From NCBI GenBank assembly GCA_964565705.1, contig CAZMGD010000071.1, forward strand, positions 1-21,498: a stretch of 21,498 nt of DNA. The letters run 5' to 3'. The notes under the pieces were generated by a model that was not told where the DNA came from, made no database searches, and saw nothing but the letters and a program-made list of their open reading frames with translations. Positions within the stretch are counted from its first letter, which is position 1. Each line of letters starts with the position of its first letter. Shown here piece after piece: positions 6,565 through 14,316 of the stretch. Position numbers and translations under genes: made by a program. The stretch is from CAZMGD01 sp964565705 (lineage in GTDB: Bacteria; Actinomycetota; Acidimicrobiia; Acidimicrobiales; Ilumatobacteraceae).

Positions 6565-7014
6565 TCAGGTCCGCTTGTCCGCGAAGAACCCGCTGAGGAG
6601 GTCGGCCGCCTCGGCGGCGAGCACGCCGTGCGTGGTCGCTGGGTTGTGGTTGAGGCGGGGATCGGCACAAACGTTGTAGAGGCTGGCGGTGGCGCCCGCC
6701 TTGAGGTCGGCGGCGCCGTACACCAAGCGGCCGATCCGGGCGTTGAGCAGCGCTCCGGCGCACATCACGCACGGCTCGAGCGTGACGTAGAGCGTGCAGT
6801 CGTCGAGCCGCCACCGGCCGAGCGCCGCCGATGCGTCGCGCAACGCCAGCACCTCCGCGTGTGCGGTGGGATCGCCCGACAGTTCGCGCTCGTTGTGTCG
6901 GCGGGCGATCACCTCGGCGCCACGAACGACGATCGCTCCCACCGGCACGTCGCCGTGCGCCAGCGACGATCGCGCCTCCTCCAACGCCATCGACATCGCG
7001 GCCTCGTCGTCCAT
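6565..7014 (-). CDS. tadA: tRNA-specific adenosine deaminase
   Basis: This 149-aa zinc deaminase converts A34 to inosine in tRNA-Arg(ACG), an essential wobble modification. The catalytic motifs are intact: H52-A-E54 (TAHAEVLALRDA), with Glu54 as proton shuttle, and PCVMC with Cys82 and Cys85, so one His and two Cys bind zinc. Other family text includes GDVPVGAIVV near the start and RIGRLVYGAADLKAG. The start ATG 7014 is preceded by TAGGGT seven bases upstream and by no ribosome binding site, which suggests a leaderless mRNA. It is divergent from the next gene with 52 bp between starts, and upstream of tRNA-Ser(CGA). A tadA-tRNA-Ser-ffs-dnaX neighbourhood is known in actinobacteria, supporting the call. 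Confidence 0.95.
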   Translation of the reverse strand: MDDEAAMSMALEEARSSLAHGDVPVGAIVVRGAEVIARRHNERELSGDPTAHAEVLALRDASAALGRWRLDDCTLYVTLEPCVMCAGALLNARIGRLVYGAADLKAGATASLYNVCADPRLNHNPATTHGVLAAEAADLLSGFFADKRT

Positions 7015-7021
7015 CGCTGCG

Positions 7022-7060
7022 ACCCTACGCGCAAACCCCGTGACACCTCCGTGGCACGGT
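7022..7060. promoter_or_regulatory. Divergent leaderless promoters of tadA and the unknown 239-aa gene
   Basis: On the minus strand TAGGGT (7027-7022) stands seven bases before ATG 7014. On the plus strand CACGGT (7055-7060) stands six bases before ATG 7067. Neither gene has a Shine-Dalgarno sequence. The -35 boxes are poor, and the plus-strand -10 is the weaker of the two. Confidence 0.4.
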
Positions 7061-7066
7061 GCAACC

Positions 7067-7786
7067 ATGGCCAACCGCACCCGGCACCCATCGGCGGCTC
7101 GCCGCCCATCCCTTGCGACTGCTGCACCGTTGAGCGAGTACGACGCCCCGAGCCTCCGCGAGCTCGTCACCCTCCTGGTCGGCGGCGCCGCGGAGCTCGC
7201 GAACCTCGACGGTGCACCCGTCCGGCCGCGCATCGACGATCCACTGTTCGACAGCACAGGCCAGGAGGACGTCCTCGTGGTCCGCTCCTGGCTCCAGTTC
7301 GGGATGCCGCGGCTTCCGCGGCCCGAGGGAAGCGACTGGCGCGACACGTTCGCTCCGCCTCCCGACGACGAACACCTCGAGCTCGCCGTCGGCCTGCTCT
7401 ACCGACTCGCGGACCACTCCCGGAATGCGATCGCCGGACCCCAGCCGGTACGCGTCGCAGCGGCCATCGCGTGGTTGACGCTGATGGGCAACCGCCTGCC
7501 GATGGTCCCGGTGCGCCCCCGGTTCACGGCCGAACAGATCTGGCGCACGTTCGGTGTCTCGGACTGTGCCGAGCTGGGTCGAAATCTCCGCAGGGCGTCG
7601 GGCCCGATCCCCGACGGCCTGCCGCGCGGTTCGGTCTGGCTCGCTCGCACCGAGTTCCTGCACTCGGTCGTCAGACGGTTCATCGTCGGTCAGCGCGACC
7701 TCGAGTTGAAGCACGTGCGGGAGGCGACGAGCCGTCCGCCGATCGCTCAACGTCCAGTAGATCGACACCTGAGGATCGTGCGCTGA
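7067..7786 (+). CDS. Uncharacterised protein (239 aa)
   Basis: I do not recognise the family. The protein is soluble, with no signal peptide or membrane helix. It has a basic Ala/Ser-rich leader (1-25) and a helical core containing ELVTLLVGGAAELANLDG, ELAVGLLYRLADHSRNA and VRVAAAIAWLTLMGNRLPMV. A C-terminal stretch around FTAEQIWRTFGVSDCAELGR could be a helix-turn-helix, which would make it a DNA-binding candidate, but this is speculative. The coding bias is normal for the window. ATG 7067 is chosen because it is the first start outside tadA; it lacks a ribosome binding site. The gene ends 19 bp from the convergent small Cys-rich gene. Confidence 0.65.
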   Translation: MANRTRHPSAARRPSLATAAPLSEYDAPSLRELVTLLVGGAAELANLDGAPVRPRIDDPLFDSTGQEDVLVVRSWLQFGMPRLPRPEGSDWRDTFAPPPDDEHLELAVGLLYRLADHSRNAIAGPQPVRVAAAIAWLTLMGNRLPMVPVRPRFTAEQIWRTFGVSDCAELGRNLRRASGPIPDGLPRGSVWLARTEFLHSVVRRFIVGQRDLELKHVREATSRPPIAQRPVDRHLRIVR

Positions 7787-7805
7787 CCCACCGCGCGGAC
7801 GGCGC

Positions 7806-8027
7806 TCAGCACGATGGCTGACCGTGACGGTCGTCGTACAGGATCTCGCCGGTGTCGTCATCGATGGCCGTCATTGCCGTCACGACCCTTCGACCACCGC
7901 ACACCAGGCAGACCCTCCCGGGCAGGCGCTGGCCGGAGCCGTTGCACGCCCAGCAGCGAACGCGGTGACGTTCGATCGTCGTGGCCCGAGAGGGCGCCGC
8001 CACGCGGCGCTTGGAGAGGATCCTCAT
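7806..8027 (-). CDS. Small zinc-ribbon-like protein (73 aa)
   Basis: The chosen start is ATG 8027 (ribosome binding site GAAGGGG); a longer 92-aa version from 8084 is possible. The N-terminus is basic (MRILSKRRVAAPSRATTIERHRVR). The centre holds CWACNGSGQRLPGRVCLVCG, a C-x2-C-x-G-x-G plus C-x2-C arrangement like half of a DnaJ Cys-rich zinc finger. The tail is acidic. This suggests a four-Cys zinc site that might bind protein or RNA; no function is known to me. It lies just downstream of tRNA-Ser(GGA) on the same strand. Confidence 0.6.
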   Translation of the reverse strand: MRILSKRRVAAPSRATTIERHRVRCWACNGSGQRLPGRVCLVCGGRRVVTAMTAIDDDTGEILYDDRHGQPSC

Positions 8028-8136
8028 TCGCAGCCCCTTCGCCCAAAGGTGACCTGTCACGAGACGCGAGACGCCTCGGAGCACTCAAGAGTAACGCACC
8101 CTGCGTCGGGTGCGAGGCGCGGCTGTCTGGTCTGCG

Positions 8137-8221
8137 CGGAGGGGGTGGGATTCGAACCCACGGAAGCTTTCACTTCACACGCTTTCCAAGCGTGCCGATT
8201 CGGCCGCTCTCGCACCCCTCC
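8137..8221 (-). tRNA. tRNA-Ser (GGA)
   Basis: The acceptor GGAGGGG pairs with CCCCTCC and the discriminator is G; CCA is not encoded. The anticodon arm CACGC-TTGGAAA-GCGTG carries anticodon GGA, reading UCC/UCU. The long class II variable arm is present. A 23-base block covering the T-arm is identical to that of tRNA-Ser(CGA). It lies 22 bp after the SRP RNA on the same strand. Confidence 0.96.
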
Positions 8222-8243
8222 CGGGGATGTGTGCCGACGCGAC

Positions 8244-8375
8244 CCCGCCGGCTGAGGTGACGACCAGGTGGCCTGCGGCACACGGGGGATACCGCTGAAG
8301 GCTGCTACCTCCCGGTCCTGACCTGGTTCACGGGTGCCCGTTGCACAGGGCCCGGTCGTCACCTCACCCGGCGGG
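8244..8375 (-). ncRNA. ffs: Signal recognition particle RNA (small bacterial type)
   Basis: The core of the Ffh-binding helix is plain on the minus strand: a stretch reading AACCAGGTCAGGACCGGGAG continues into GTAGCAGCC, close to the consensus of bacterial 4.5S/SRP RNA. The terminal arms pair over more than 20 bases (CCCGCCGG at 8375-8368 with CCGGCGGG at 8251-8244, then GTGAGGTGACGACC with GGTCGTCACCTCA), giving the expected long rod. With Ffh this RNA targets membrane and secreted proteins. A -10-like TAGCCT lies at 8401-8396, so the true 5' end may be near 8388. The mature ends are estimated. Confidence 0.92.
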
Positions 8376-8395
8376 AGCCGAACGAAGGCCTCGTC

Positions 8396-8401
8396 AGGCT
8401 A
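8396..8401 (-). promoter_or_regulatory. Probable -10 box of the SRP RNA gene
   Basis: TAGCCT on the minus strand fits TANNNT and lies between the exonuclease stop and the first base of the SRP RNA stem, about 20 bp upstream. No strong -35 is visible. Confidence 0.4.
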
Positions 8402-8423
8402 GCGCCCGGCCGACGGGTCTCGC

Positions 8424-9305
8424 TCAGGAGCGGCGCCTCCTCATCGCCAGGGCGTTGGCCCGAGCGGACAGGTTCGGCGCGTCGAGCTGCTCGGCGAGCG
8501 CCTGGAACTCAGCGGTGGGGCCCCGCCACTCCCAGTCGTCGACCGCGCCGACGGGCACATCGCACTCGACGGTGGCGATGCGCCGGAACAGGTAGGCCAG
8601 CTCGCGCTGTTCCGACAGCGTCCGGGCCAGGTTCGGCGCACCGCGCAGACCAGGCACGTCCCACTGGCCGGACGCGTCCGGCACGTGCTCGAGGTGCACG
8701 TAGCGGGCCAGCACGGCAGCGGCCGACTTCGCTCCCCACCCGGGCAGCCCAGGGAAGCCGTCGGCGGTGTCACCGACCAGGGCGAGGTAGTCCGGGATCG
8801 ATGCAGGACCGATGCCGAACTTGGCGCGCACCGCGTCCTCGTCGAGGATCTCGCCCTTGCGTCGGTCGTACTGCACGACGCGCGTGCCACGCACGCACTG
8901 TCCGAGATCCTTGTCCGGCGTGACGATCAGCACCTGCTCGACCCGTTCGTCGGCGTCGGCCACGGCGGCTGCGGCCCCGAGGGCGTCGTCGGCCTCGTGC
9001 ACGTCCATCGCCCAGGTCGTCACGCCCATCGCGACCAGGGCCTCCTCCAGGATCGGGATCTGGTGCAGCAGCGCTGGGTCCATGCCCTCGCTCGTCTTGT
9101 ATCCCGCCCACAGGTCGTTGCGGAAGCTCTCGATCACGTGGTCGCTGGCGACACCGACGTGCGTGGCGCCGTCGCCGATCAGCTGCAGGGTCGATCCGAG
9201 CACCCCGACGGTGGCGGCGAGCGGCGCCGGCTGCTCGTGATGCCGCGCGGCACCGAAGTGCTGGCGGAACAGCTCGTAGGTGCCGTCGACGAGGTGGACC
9301 TTCAT
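8424..9305 (-). CDS. 5'-3' exonuclease (stand-alone FEN-like)
   Basis: This 293-aa protein matches the stand-alone exonucleases related to the 5' nuclease domain of DNA polymerase I. Metal-binding acidic positions appear in order: Asp7 (HLVDGTY), the EADDA cluster at 105-109, the TPDKDLGQ motif with Asp131 and Asp133, and Asp179/Asp182 in LVGDTADGFPGLPGWGAKSA, which opens the helix-3-turn-helix DNA-binding element. It would remove RNA primers or flaps in repair and replication. The start at MKVHLVDG (ATG 9305) is chosen by homology; a start six codons earlier is possible. There is a short gap to the DsbA-like gene upstream (22 bp), so it may share that operon. Confidence 0.9.
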   Translation of the reverse strand: MKVHLVDGTYELFRQHFGAARHHEQPAPLAATVGVLGSTLQLIGDGATHVGVASDHVIESFRNDLWAGYKTSEGMDPALLHQIPILEEALVAMGVTTWAMDVHEADDALGAAAAVADADERVEQVLIVTPDKDLGQCVRGTRVVQYDRRKGEILDEDAVRAKFGIGPASIPDYLALVGDTADGFPGLPGWGAKSAAAVLARYVHLEHVPDASGQWDVPGLRGAPNLARTLSEQRELAYLFRRIATVECDVPVGAVDDWEWRGPTAEFQALAEQLDAPNLSARANALAMRRRRS

Positions 9306-9327
9306 CCCCTCATCCTGGCGCACGCGC

Positions 9328-9939
9328 TCAGTCGAACTCGGGGCCTTCGTGCCGGGTGCGCTTGAGCTCGAAGAAGTGCGGATAACCGGCCAGCGTGACC
9401 GCGCCGTCCCACACCCGGCCGGCCTCCTCGCCGCGGGGGATTCGGCTGAGCACCGGGCCGAAGAACGCGATGCCGTTGATGTGGATCGTCGGCGTGCCGA
9501 CGTCGTCGCCGACCGCGTCCATGCCGGCGTGGTGGCTCTCGCGCAGAGCTTCGTCGAGGCTCTCGTCGTCGTAGGCGTCGATCAGCTCCGCCGGCAGCTC
9601 GAGCTCGGCAAGCGCGTCGACCACCACGGCCTGCAGGTCGTCGCGCCTGCCCTCGTCGTGGATGCGTGTGCCCGTCGCGGTGTAGTAGGCGGACAGCGTG
9701 TCCTGGCCGTACTTGTGCTCCACAGCGATGGCCACGCGCACCGGTCCCCACGCGTTCTTCATCATCTCCCGGTAGCGCTCGGGCAGTTCGTCACGGCCCT
9801 CGTTCAACACCGCCAGGCTCATCACGTGGAACTGGACCTCGATGTCGCGCACCTGCTCGACCTCGAGGATCCAGCGCGACGTGATCCAGCACCACGGGCA
9901 CAGCGGGTCGAACCAGAAGTCGGCACGGTCCTTGGTCAT
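9328..9939 (-). CDS. DsbA-family thioredoxin-fold reductase (Rv2466c-like)
   Basis: This 203-aa protein carries the active site CPWC (Cys14, Cys17) in DPLCPWCWITSRW, a long helical insert, and the cis-proline motif GTPTIHI near the C-terminal third. This matches mycothiol-dependent reductases of the Rv2466c type, which use mycothiol to reduce disulfides and nitro compounds in the cytoplasm; no signal peptide is present. ATG 9939 is preferred because GAGGAG lies eight bases upstream; GTG 9948 would sit on the ribosome binding site. It starts five bases after the epimerase stop and so is co-transcribed with it. Confidence 0.9.
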   Translation of the reverse strand: MTKDRADFWFDPLCPWCWITSRWILEVEQVRDIEVQFHVMSLAVLNEGRDELPERYREMMKNAWGPVRVAIAVEHKYGQDTLSAYYTATGTRIHDEGRRDDLQAVVVDALAELELPAELIDAYDDESLDEALRESHHAGMDAVGDDVGTPTIHINGIAFFGPVLSRIPRGEEAGRVWDGAVTLAGYPHFFELKRTRHEGPEFD

Positions 9940-9944
9940 GGGGG

Positions 9945-10346
9945 TCACTCCTCGACGAGCTCGATCAGGGTCCCGAAGCTGCCCTTCGGGTGGATGAACG
10001 CCACGGTCGTACCCCGGCTGCCGGGCCGGGGAACCTGGTCGATCGGTATGGCGCCGGCAGCGACCATCGAGGCCAGCGCCTCACCGCAGTCGGCAACTCG
10101 GTAGCCGACGTGGTGGATGCCCTCGCCGCGCTTCTCGATCGCCTTGGCGACGGGGGACGTCTCGGTGATCGGTGTGAGCAGCTGGATGTAGCTCTCGGCG
10201 ACCTTGAGCAGCGCCTCTTCCACCCCGTCGCTCTCGACGATCTCACGATGCTCGACGGTCGCGCCGAACGCCCGGCCGTAGTAGTCGATCGCGGCCTCCA
10301 GGTCGCGAACAGCGATGGCCACGTGGTCGATCTCGGTGAGCAACAT
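9945..10346 (-). CDS. mce: Methylmalonyl-CoA epimerase
   Basis: This 133-aa VOC-fold protein interconverts (2S)- and (2R)-methylmalonyl-CoA, and in the ethylmalonyl-CoA pathway also epimerises ethylmalonyl-CoA. The metal ligands fit the family: His8 (IDHVAIAV), Gln55 (SYIQLL), His79 (GIHHVGYR) and Glu129 (TLIELVE). The terminal IHPKGSFGTLIEL is a strong family signature (HPKS/G-x-x-G). The start is ATG 10346 with GGAG close by; ATG 10355, three codons earlier, is an alternative. It leads an operon with the DsbA-like reductase. Its function links it to the Ccr, thiolase and acyl-CoA carboxylase genes elsewhere in the window. Confidence 0.93.
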   Translation of the reverse strand: MLLTEIDHVAIAVRDLEAAIDYYGRAFGATVEHREIVESDGVEEALLKVAESYIQLLTPITETSPVAKAIEKRGEGIHHVGYRVADCGEALASMVAAGAIPIDQVPRPGSRGTTVAFIHPKGSFGTLIELVEE

Positions 10347-10597
10347 GGGCTCCATCGTGCCGGGAAATCCGGCAAATGACGAAACGGCGCCACGGGTCGG
10401 CGGAGTCATCGGGGCATGGACGTCGACGCGACGACCACGATGGGCTGCGAGCAGACCCCGATGACGACCACCGATCCCCATCCGCGACATCGGCGAGGAC
10501 CTGGCGCAGCTCGCGTCCGAGTGCCTGGCCGTCGATGGCGTGCACCTCCGAGGCGAAGCAGCGGTCGATGCGGTCGTCGCACTGATCATGGCGGCGC

Positions 10598-10634
10598 TTG
10601 ACGACTGACATTGCCTCATGGTTATATAACTACA
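10598..10634 (+). promoter_or_regulatory. Promoter and palindromic operator of the arsR-SRPBCC operon
   Basis: TTGACG (10598-10603) is followed, 19 bases on, by TATATA (10623-10628). This lies inside the perfect 10-bp palindrome GTTATATAAC (10621-10630), extended imperfectly to TGGTTATATAACTA. ATG 10634 is five bases beyond the -10, so the transcript is probably leaderless. A repressor bound to the palindrome would cover the -10, which fits ArsR autorepression. Confidence 0.6.
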
Positions 10635-10954
10635 TGAGCATGTTCGAGGCGGTTGCCGAACCGTCGCGGCGCCGGATCCTCGACGAACTGCGCGACGGCG
10701 ATCGCACCGTCACCCAGTTGGTCGCCGTCACCGGTCTCAGCCAGCCCGGCGTCTCCAAGCACCTCCGGGTGCTGCGCGAGGCAGGCGTGGTCGAGGCCCA
10801 GCCCGACGGGCAGCTGCGCCGCTACCGCATCCGGCCCGACGGGCTCGCCGAGATCGAGCACTGGCTCGAACCGTTCCGGCGGATGTGGTCCGCTCGCCTC
10901 GACGACCTCGAACGCCACCTCGACGCGATCACCCCACCGAAGGAGTCCCGATGA
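10634..10954 (+). CDS. ArsR-family transcriptional regulator
   Basis: This 106-aa winged-helix repressor has the recognition helix in TQLVAVTGLSQPGVSKHLRV (about 27-47) and the opening FEAVAEPSRRRILDELRDG typical of ArsR proteins paired with SRPBCC genes. No metal-binding Cys pair (ELCVC) is visible, so a metal ligand is unlikely. The start at ATG 10634 is set by the promoter; a start at 10643 is also possible. Its stop overlaps the SRPBCC start (ATGA). It probably represses its own operon through the palindrome at the promoter. Confidence 0.92.
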   Translation: MSMFEAVAEPSRRRILDELRDGDRTVTQLVAVTGLSQPGVSKHLRVLREAGVVEAQPDGQLRRYRIRPDGLAEIEHWLEPFRRMWSARLDDLERHLDAITPPKESR

Positions 10955-11478
10955 CATCCCACGGCACCCTCCAGTCGCACGACGGCCGGCACACCGTCAC
11001 GTTCGAGCGCGAGCTCGCGCAGCCGATCGACGTGGTGTGGTCGGCGATCACCGAGCCCGACCACCTCGAGCACTGGTTCCCCACCACGATCGACGGCGAG
11101 CGGACCCTCGGCGCCCACGTCGACTTCCGCTTCCGCGACGCCGAGCACTCCAAGTGGGACTTCGACGGGTCGATCACCGAGTTCCAGCCACCGCACGTGT
11201 TCGGCGTGCGCTGGGGCGCGCAGGACATCCGCTTCGAGCTCACGCCGAACGGCGGCTCCACTCGCTTGCACTTCACGACGACGTTCGATGATGCCGGCAT
11301 CGTGGCCCGCGACAGCTCGGGGTGGCACGTGTGCCTCGACGCACTGGTCGTCCACCTGGCCGGTGAGCGCGCCACGGCGCCGGGCACCGAGATCACCCCG
11401 GAGATCGACGCGCTCGTCGCCCAGTACCGCGTGCGGTTCGGCGACGAGTTCGCCGTCCGCACCGCCATGCCCGACTGA
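10951..11478 (+). CDS. SRPBCC (AHSA1-like) domain protein
   Basis: This 175-aa START/Bet v1-like protein is recognised by FERELAQPIDVVWSAITEPD, then HLEHWFPTTIDG, a middle DFDGSITEFQPPHVFGVRW, and a long C-terminal helix with SSGWHVCLDAL. SRPBCC proteins bind hydrophobic small molecules; the ligand here is unknown. It overlaps the arsR stop by four bases and has a perfect AAGGAG ribosome binding site (10940-10945). ArsR-SRPBCC pairs are common in actinobacteria, and the SRPBCC partner may act with the repressor. It converges on ccr with 39 bp between. Confidence 0.9.
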   Translation: MTSHGTLQSHDGRHTVTFERELAQPIDVVWSAITEPDHLEHWFPTTIDGERTLGAHVDFRFRDAEHSKWDFDGSITEFQPPHVFGVRWGAQDIRFELTPNGGSTRLHFTTTFDDAGIVARDSSGWHVCLDALVVHLAGERATAPGTEITPEIDALVAQYRVRFGDEFAVRTAMPD

Positions 11479-11517
11479 ACGTGTCTCGCCAACCGATCGG
11501 GTGGTGGGGGTTGGTGG

Positions 11518-12846
11518 TCAGCGTCGGAAGGCCGTGAGCTTCCGTTCGCCGACCTTGTCGCGCAGCTCGTGGTCGGTGATGCCGAGGCCGGGCGCCGGGG
11601 CGAGGCAGAGCACGCCGATCTTGCCCTCGTGCCTGTTGTGGTGCACCTGGTAGGCGGCCTCGCCGACGTCGTCCAGGGGGAACACTTGGGACAGGACCGG
11701 GTGGATCATGCCCTTGGCGATCAGCCGGTTGGCCTCGTAGGCCTCGCGGTAGTTGGCGAAGTGGCTGCCGATCAACCGCTTGAGCCGCATCCAGAAGTGT
11801 CGGTTGTCGAACTCCATCAGGAAGCCGCTCGTCGCCGCGCACGTCACGACCGTGCCGCCGCGCTTGACGACGTACATCGACGCGCCGAACGTCGAGCGGC
11901 CGGGGTGTTCGAACACGATGTCGGGATCCTCGCCGATCAGGCCGCGGATGTCCTTGCCGAGGCGGCGCCACTCCGACTCCACCTGCTGGTCGCCGTCCCA
12001 GAACCGATAGTCCGCGGCACGGCGGTCGATGATCGCCTCCACGCCGAGATCGCGCAGGATCTGCGCCTTCGACTCGCTGGACACGACGCACACCGGGATG
12101 CCGCCGCCGTTGAGCACGTACTGCGTCGCATAGGCGCCGATGCCGCCTGTCGCGCCCCAGATCAGCACGACGTCGCCCTGCTTCATCTGCGCACCGTTGC
12201 GGCTGACGAGCATCCGGTAGCTCGTCGAGTTGCACAGGGCGTTGACCGCGGCCTCCTCCCAGGTGAGGTGCTCGGGCTTGGGCATCAGCTGGTTGGCCTT
12301 CACGAGCGCGAGGTCGGCCAGCCCGCCGAAGTTCGTCTCGTACCCCCAGATCCGCTGGTTCGGGGCCAGCATCGAGTCGTCATGAGCCGACGGATCCTGG
12401 TCGTCGACGTGGTTGCAGTGCACCGTCACCCGGTCGCCCGGTCTCCAGTTGCGCACCGCCGACCCGACGCGCAGCACCACGCCGGACGCGTCGCTGCCGA
12501 CCACCTGGTACGGCAGGTCGTGGCGGCGGCCCCACGCGCTCTCGCGGCCGAGGCGGGCCAGCGGGCCGAACGTCGACACCGGCTCGAAGATGCTCGACCA
12601 GACGGTGTTGAAGTTGATGCTCGACGCCATGACCGCGACGAACGCCTCGTCGGGCGCGAGCTCCGGCACGTCGACGTCGCCGACGTGCAGGCTCTTGCGC
12701 GGATCCTTGTCGACGGAGTCGATGCCGGCCCACATCTCCTGCTCCGACTTCAGCACGTGGGCGCCGCGGTAGTGGTCGGGCAGGTCGAGTGCTGCGAGCT
12801 CGTCGCCCGCTGCACCTGCGTCGATCGCCTCCAGGATCTGCTGCAT
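11518..12846 (-). CDS. ccr: Crotonyl-CoA carboxylase/reductase
   Basis: This full-length 442-aa MDR-superfamily enzyme reductively carboxylates crotonyl-CoA to ethylmalonyl-CoA with NADPH and CO2. Family signatures run throughout: SSINFNTVW near residue 78, RHDLPYQVVGSDASGVV, RIWGYETNFGGLADLALVKA, the nucleotide-binding LIWGATGGIGAYATQ, DIVFEHPGRSTFGASMYV and LIGSHFANYREAYEANRLI. Residues equivalent to the CO2-holding set (Asn, aromatic, Glu, His) are present, with Tyr169 at the aromatic position and His at about 362. TAACCT six bases before the ATG suggests leaderless transcription. It is divergent from the acetyl-CoA acetyltransferase, with which it forms the route from acetyl-CoA towards ethylmalonyl-CoA. 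Confidence 0.96.
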   Translation of the reverse strand: MQQILEAIDAGAAGDELAALDLPDHYRGAHVLKSEQEMWAGIDSVDKDPRKSLHVGDVDVPELAPDEAFVAVMASSINFNTVWSSIFEPVSTFGPLARLGRESAWGRRHDLPYQVVGSDASGVVLRVGSAVRNWRPGDRVTVHCNHVDDQDPSAHDDSMLAPNQRIWGYETNFGGLADLALVKANQLMPKPEHLTWEEAAVNALCNSTSYRMLVSRNGAQMKQGDVVLIWGATGGIGAYATQYVLNGGGIPVCVVSSESKAQILRDLGVEAIIDRRAADYRFWDGDQQVESEWRRLGKDIRGLIGEDPDIVFEHPGRSTFGASMYVVKRGGTVVTCAATSGFLMEFDNRHFWMRLKRLIGSHFANYREAYEANRLIAKGMIHPVLSQVFPLDDVGEAAYQVHHNRHEGKIGVLCLAPAPGLGITDHELRDKVGERKLTAFRR

Positions 12847-12852
12847 CGAGGA

Positions 12853-12897
12853 AGGTTACCGACGGGTAGGGACCGCGGCGCAAGCGTGCAATACGCT
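12853..12897. promoter_or_regulatory. Divergent promoters between ccr and the thiolase gene
   Basis: On the minus strand TTGCGC (12883-12878) and TAACCT (12858-12853) precede ATG 12846 by only six bases, so the ccr mRNA would begin at its start codon. On the plus strand TACGCT (12892-12897) precedes the thiolase ribosome binding site. The 83-bp region would let one regulator control both genes. Confidence 0.5.
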
Positions 12898-12929
12898 GGT
12901 GGCGCACACCATCGAGGGGGTCTCGTCCA

Positions 12930-14111
<1,182 letters not shown>

Positions 14112-14136
14112 TTTCACCACGCTCCGTGGGAAATTT
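14112..14136 (+). terminator. Hairpin terminator of the thiolase gene
   Basis: TTTC-A-CCACG pairs with CGTGG-GAAA around a CTC loop (nine pairs and one bulged A), followed by TTT. It starts at the first base after the thiolase stop. Confidence 0.55.
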
Positions 14137-14181
14137 GATGATCTGTCCGGTACTCGACACGGAATTGCCACGCGCCCCGGG

Positions 14182-14210
14182 TTGACATCGCTCGTCACAG
14201 ACCGTAACCT
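14182..14210 (+). promoter_or_regulatory. Orphan promoter between convergent genes
   Basis: A perfect TTGACA (14182-14187), a 17-bp spacer and TAACCT (14205-14210) make the best sigma-70-type promoter in the window. The predicted start is about 14217, and no plus-strand gene lies downstream. It points at a stem-loop and then runs antisense to recR. Confidence 0.6.
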
Positions 14211-14217
14211 GACTGCA

Positions 14218-14280
14218 ACGTAGAGGGGCGCCGCCGGCCGTTGTCCGCCCGCAATGCTTGCCAGGCGGCGCCCCCTACGT
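14218..14280 (+). ncRNA. Candidate structured small RNA
   Basis: Bases 14218-14235 pair with 14264-14280 over 17 positions with a single bulged A, forming a very stable stem (ACGTAG, GGGGCGCCGCC and complement). The 28-base loop can fold further (GGC/GCC, then TTG/CAA around a C-rich TCCGCCCG). The stem base coincides with the start predicted from the promoter at 14182-14210. A second, weaker hairpin (CTGAG/CTCAG with TGGG/CCCA inside, about 14285-14319) follows and could end the RNA before or inside recR. It matches no RNA family that I recognise; 6S/Ms1- or 6C-like roles are only ideas. It could instead be a bidirectional terminator for acetyltransferase and recR. Confidence 0.45.
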
Positions 14281-14316
14281 ATTGCTGAGGCGATCGTTGG
14301 GCGGAATCCTCCCAGC

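Noticed and set aside
6384..6596. Frames containing GFEPT- or WDSNPR-like peptides here and at 8110-8298
   Set aside because: These are well-known false proteins made by translating the reverse complement of tRNA-Ser genes.
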